DNA of 64,000 nt, taken from assembly GCA_910589415.1 (NCBI GenBank), contig OU342630.1:87230186-87294185 (forward strand). The letters are read 5' to 3'. Below the pieces are notes generated by a model. That model saw only the letters and a list, made by a program, of their open reading frames with translations. It was not told the DNA's origin and did no database searches. Shown here piece by piece: positions 62,301 through 64,000 of this stretch; position 1 is the stretch's first letter, and every line of letters starts with the position of its first letter. A program made the position numbers and the translations under genes. Origin of the DNA: Malachius bipustulatus. Its lineage: Eukaryota > Arthropoda > Insecta > Coleoptera > Melyridae.

Positions 62301-62662
62301 GCCATTTTGTTTTCACATTTCTCTCTTATTCCGGCCTAATTTTTTGCGAAATTTTGTTCAAAGAGATTCGCAGCCTCAATGACCCCCCCGCTCAACTTTT
62401 TCTTGCTCTTATTTCTTTAATTTTTATGACTTTTGTAAGATTTTAATTTAGGGCTTGGTTTATGAGATGTAGCAACTTATTTGTCTTAACTAGGTCTTGG
62501 CGTAATAAAGCAAAATTGTCTTTGCGGACTCTGATAGTAATAGTTAAAATCTCTCCTACCATTGTATAGGAATATTATTCGATTGTTAATATAGTCAATA
62601 ATGTGAAAATTGCAAACTTACGTTAGACACACCAAGAGTGTTCCTACAAAAAATGTCACCAT
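56245..62662 (-). CDS. Secreted glycoside hydrolase family 1 beta-glucosidase, six exons
   Basis: Joined minus-strand exons 62622-62662, 58469-59136, 57179-57555, 56973-57107, 56789-56895 and 56245-56371 total 1455 nt, 484 aa, a usual length for insect GH1. All introns are GT-AG with matching phases. A hydrophobic N-terminus ([13 protein letters not shown]) is a signal peptide, so the enzyme is probably secreted, perhaps into the gut. Motifs in order: YQVEGAW (37-43), [13 protein letters not shown] (about 96), HHWDLP (140-145), TFNEP with acid/base E186, TENG with nucleophile E388, and [11 protein letters not shown] (432-442). Both catalytic glutamates are present, so retaining beta-glycosidase activity is expected. 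Family members in insects include digestive beta-glucosidases and defensive myrosinases; substrate cannot be told from sequence. The gene lies inside a BTB-gene intron on the opposite strand. Confidence 0.95.
56789..56895 (-). CDS. GH1 exon 5
   Basis: The acceptor is TTTTGCAG|AA. The exon encodes [19 protein letters not shown] and then [16 protein letters not shown], the aglycone/glycone pocket segment. The donor is TATAC|GTAAGT, phase 2. Confidence 0.94.
56973..57107 (-). CDS. GH1 exon 4 (catalytic nucleophile)
   Basis: The 135 nt exon is in phase 0 at both ends. It encodes [19 protein letters not shown], then [13 protein letters not shown] with the nucleophile E388, and ends RRTAYYK. Acceptor and donor are TTACTTAG|GTA and AAG|GTATTT. 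Confidence 0.94.
57179..57555 (-). CDS. GH1 exon 3
   Basis: The acceptor is TTTTTCAG|GA. The exon encodes [16 protein letters not shown] through [14 protein letters not shown] and [12 protein letters not shown] to AAKWLK. The donor is AAA|GTAAGT, phase 0. GLNHYT is a standard GH1 motif. Confidence 0.95.
57601..58320. mobile_element. TACAGGGTG-type TIR element in GH1 intron 2, copy B
   Basis: TACAGGGTGTTTCAAAACAT is inverted at 58301-58320 with two or three changes. The element makes up about 720 of the 913 bp of GH1 intron 2, so most of this intron came from an insertion. Confidence 0.75.
58469..59136 (-). CDS. GH1 exon 2 (catalytic acid/base)
   Basis: The acceptor reads TTTTCCAG|G. The exon encodes [20 protein letters not shown] through FNEPYEICT to NSFQEKQK. 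The donor is AAAAAG|GTATGA, phase 1. The frame stays open another 35 nt into the intron, so an end based on the stop codon would be wrong. Confidence 0.95.
59409..59880. mobile_element. MITE in GH1 intron 1
   Basis: TACGTTCAGAAATTCACTC and GAGTAAGTTTCTGAACGTA are inverted ends. The word GTTCATAA/TTTATGAACG recurs inside. Confidence 0.7.
60891..61032. mobile_element. Miniature TIR element, copy in GH1 intron 1
   Basis: The reverse complement of 22425-22533 with an internal duplication of GAATGAGATGGAGATA. Confidence 0.55.
61082..61113. repeat. Short perfect hairpin in GH1 intron 1
   Basis: AGACTGTCGTTAA and TTAACGACAGTCT pair with a loop of about 5 nt. Confidence 0.6.
62000..62095 (-). other. 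tRNA-derived SINE-like remnant
   Basis: The minus strand reads GGGTTCAAGTACCAGC, close to a pol III B box, preceded by GACTATTAAACCGTTGACGC. No clear A box or poly(A) tail is seen. Confidence 0.3.
62622..62662 (-). CDS. GH1 exon 1 (signal peptide)
   Basis: ATG at 62662-62660 encodes [13 protein letters not shown] plus two bases of Thr14, then donor AC|GTAAGT. The split codon is completed exactly by G at 59136. The exon is too short to be seen as an open frame. The junction phase, the hydrophobic peptide and a TATA box 45 bp upstream support it. Confidence 0.85.
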
Positions 62663-62704
62663 TGTGATTTGAAGAACTCTATTCTATAAGCACGGTCATG
62701 TTTA

Positions 62705-62712
62705 TATTTATA
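62705..62712 (-). promoter_or_regulatory. TATA box of GH1 gene
   Basis: TATAAATA on the minus strand lies 43 bp upstream of the start codon. Transcription would begin near 62680, giving a leader of about 20 nt, which is normal for a tightly regulated secreted enzyme. Confidence 0.6.
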
Positions 62713-62722
62713 AAACTTCAGG

Positions 62723-63741
62723 TGTTGCCCCTTATAGTTATTTATATGAGATATACTTATGTATTTTATATGTATTTATAATTACTCATCCGCTATAACT
62801 GATAACTTAATAAAAGATTAATTAAATCCTTTGGAATTAACTTTATTGCCACCTTAAGTGAGTACCAAGATACCTACTAAATTCTACAATAAAAAATATT
62901 AAATTTTCGCATATTTGCTTCCAGATGCATATTTTATGATAATGTTTTTCAGGTCGAAAGGATTATGGGATAGATTCCCATGAACATGAAAGTATTAACA
63001 ACATAATATTTTTAATAAAATGTATAATCCATTTTATGGGGTCTTATCTCAATAATCTATTAGCTAACTGTATCCTTGATCATTGTTGTAATGCACTACA
63101 ATTACTTATTGACAATGATAGATCATCTTTATTCAATTATTTAAAAGATAAATATAAGTGATGCTAATTGATGGATAATTATAACAACTCTATTGAGAGA
63201 ATAAAATCGTCAAATTAATTGAAAAGATAAATGTGCTACATAATTGCAAAATTACTTTTAAAATGTAACTAGAAAGTATTTTTCGCCTATTTAAATTGAC
63301 ACTAAACATTCTATGTACTTTGGTGTATTTTATGATTAGCAGCAAAATAATACTTTTGCTGCCTAGGCAGCCGAAACAAGTTGGTCAAAAAATTTTTGTG
63401 ATTAACTTGGCTGGCTTTTCATAGTCTTAAATTCATATCAACCTTAGACAAGAGAGGGGATGACGTTCATATTTATGAACCATAGCAGAAAGTGACTGAA
63501 AATTAATCAACTTCAACTGATATACAACAACTTATATCAAAAAATCCAGCTATTTCTACTCTTATAATAAAATTTGTTCATAGTTTTCCTTCATAACTTT
63601 GGTTTACCTTGAAACATTTTCCATATATTTCTTCAAAAATTAAGTTTTCCAGTTTTCAGAATTCAAACAGCCACTCTAACTACTAGAAACGACATTTTCT
63701 CAGCAAGCTAACAATAAACTTGGAACCTTTTTTTCCTTTAG
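62723..63741. other. Upstream of GH1 / BTB intron end
   Basis: About 1 kb of AT-rich sequence between the GH1 promoter and BTB exon 6b. GH1 regulatory sites should lie here, but none is recognisable with confidence. Confidence 0.5.
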
Positions 63742-64000
63742 ATAAACCAATATCCACAACTCATGCTCAGCTGTCTCAGCAATACCTGCAGAAAACCCAA
63801 CTTGTGATGGGCACCAAACGACACCGTTTTCTTATGCGTCAACCACGCATAAAGCGAGAATGTGAGGGCGGACAGACTGGGGACAGTGAAAGTGGTTCAG
63901 GTCAATATCTATCGCTGCCGCCCATCAAGATGGAGCGGCAGTGCTCAGAACCTTTGCCTTCCCATTCACCACCACCTGGAAATCTGCTCACTGTGCCGGG
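63742..64000 (+). CDS. BTB gene alternative exon 6b (distal; truncated by window edge)
   Basis: The acceptor TTCCTTTAG|AT joins the phase-1 donor of exon 5 to read DKPISTTHAQLSQQYLQ and then stays open to the window end. The other two frames hit stops (one at once, one 22 codons in). The sequence includes basic MGTKRHRFLMRQPRIKRE and a Ser/Pro-rich tail. Codon use and composition resemble the other exons. Two PsiKxE tetrapeptides (IKRE, IKME) fit the SUMO-acceptor consensus. The DNA-binding part of this isoform, if any, must lie beyond 64000. Confidence 0.8.

Larger units (their letters stand above)
59881..62621 (-). other. GH1 intron 1, distal part
   Basis: Apart from the 60891-61032 MITE and small hairpins, no gene is seen. 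Intron 1 (59137-62621) is 3.5 kb, much longer than the other GH1 introns. Confidence 0.65.

Overview
This is an AT-rich eukaryotic (insect) genomic window, dense in transposons. The insect assignment rests on three things: a TTK-class BTB transcription factor joined to a pipsqueak-type helix-turn-helix exon, a secreted family 1 beta-glucosidase with short phased introns, and a Penelope-like retroelement. A beetle is my best guess from the gene types and the repeat load, but nothing here proves the order.

Two host genes can be rebuilt with consistent splice phases. The first is a plus-strand BTB gene. Coding exons at 43666-43836, 49496-49661, 50357-50516, 50593-50917 and 50982-51096 all join in frame. 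They can then be spliced either to a terminal exon with a pipsqueak DNA-binding domain (53000-53646, 527 aa protein) or to a different exon starting at 63742 that runs off the window. Both acceptors fit the phase-1 donor at 51096, so the locus probably makes alternative C-termini. The second gene lies on the minus strand inside the 12.6 kb intron leading to the distal exon. It is a complete six-exon glycoside hydrolase family 1 gene (62662 down to 56245, 484 aa, signal peptide, NEP and ENG catalytic motifs, TATA box).

The rest is mostly mobile DNA. The centrepiece is an almost intact Penelope-like element (11126-14960). It has a 14-bp target duplication, identical 257-bp terminal repeats, an extra inverted terminal copy at the left, a reverse transcriptase plus GIY-YIG endonuclease interrupted by one -1 frame change at a canonical slippery heptamer, and three copies of a hammerhead-ribozyme-like motif. 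It sits inside an older inverted-repeat element (9402-15523) that also holds two smaller foldbacks. Elsewhere there are about twenty foldback or MITE-type elements (one nearly 2 kb with 780-bp arms), a degenerate non-LTR retrotransposon (about 24470-25830) and fragments of Tc1/mariner-type transposases.

The first 43 kb hold no recognisable host coding exon. A CpG-rich block ending in a strong splice donor at 2753 could be a distant 5' exon of the BTB gene, but this is unproven. I saw no CRISPR array, rRNA or convincing intact tRNA.
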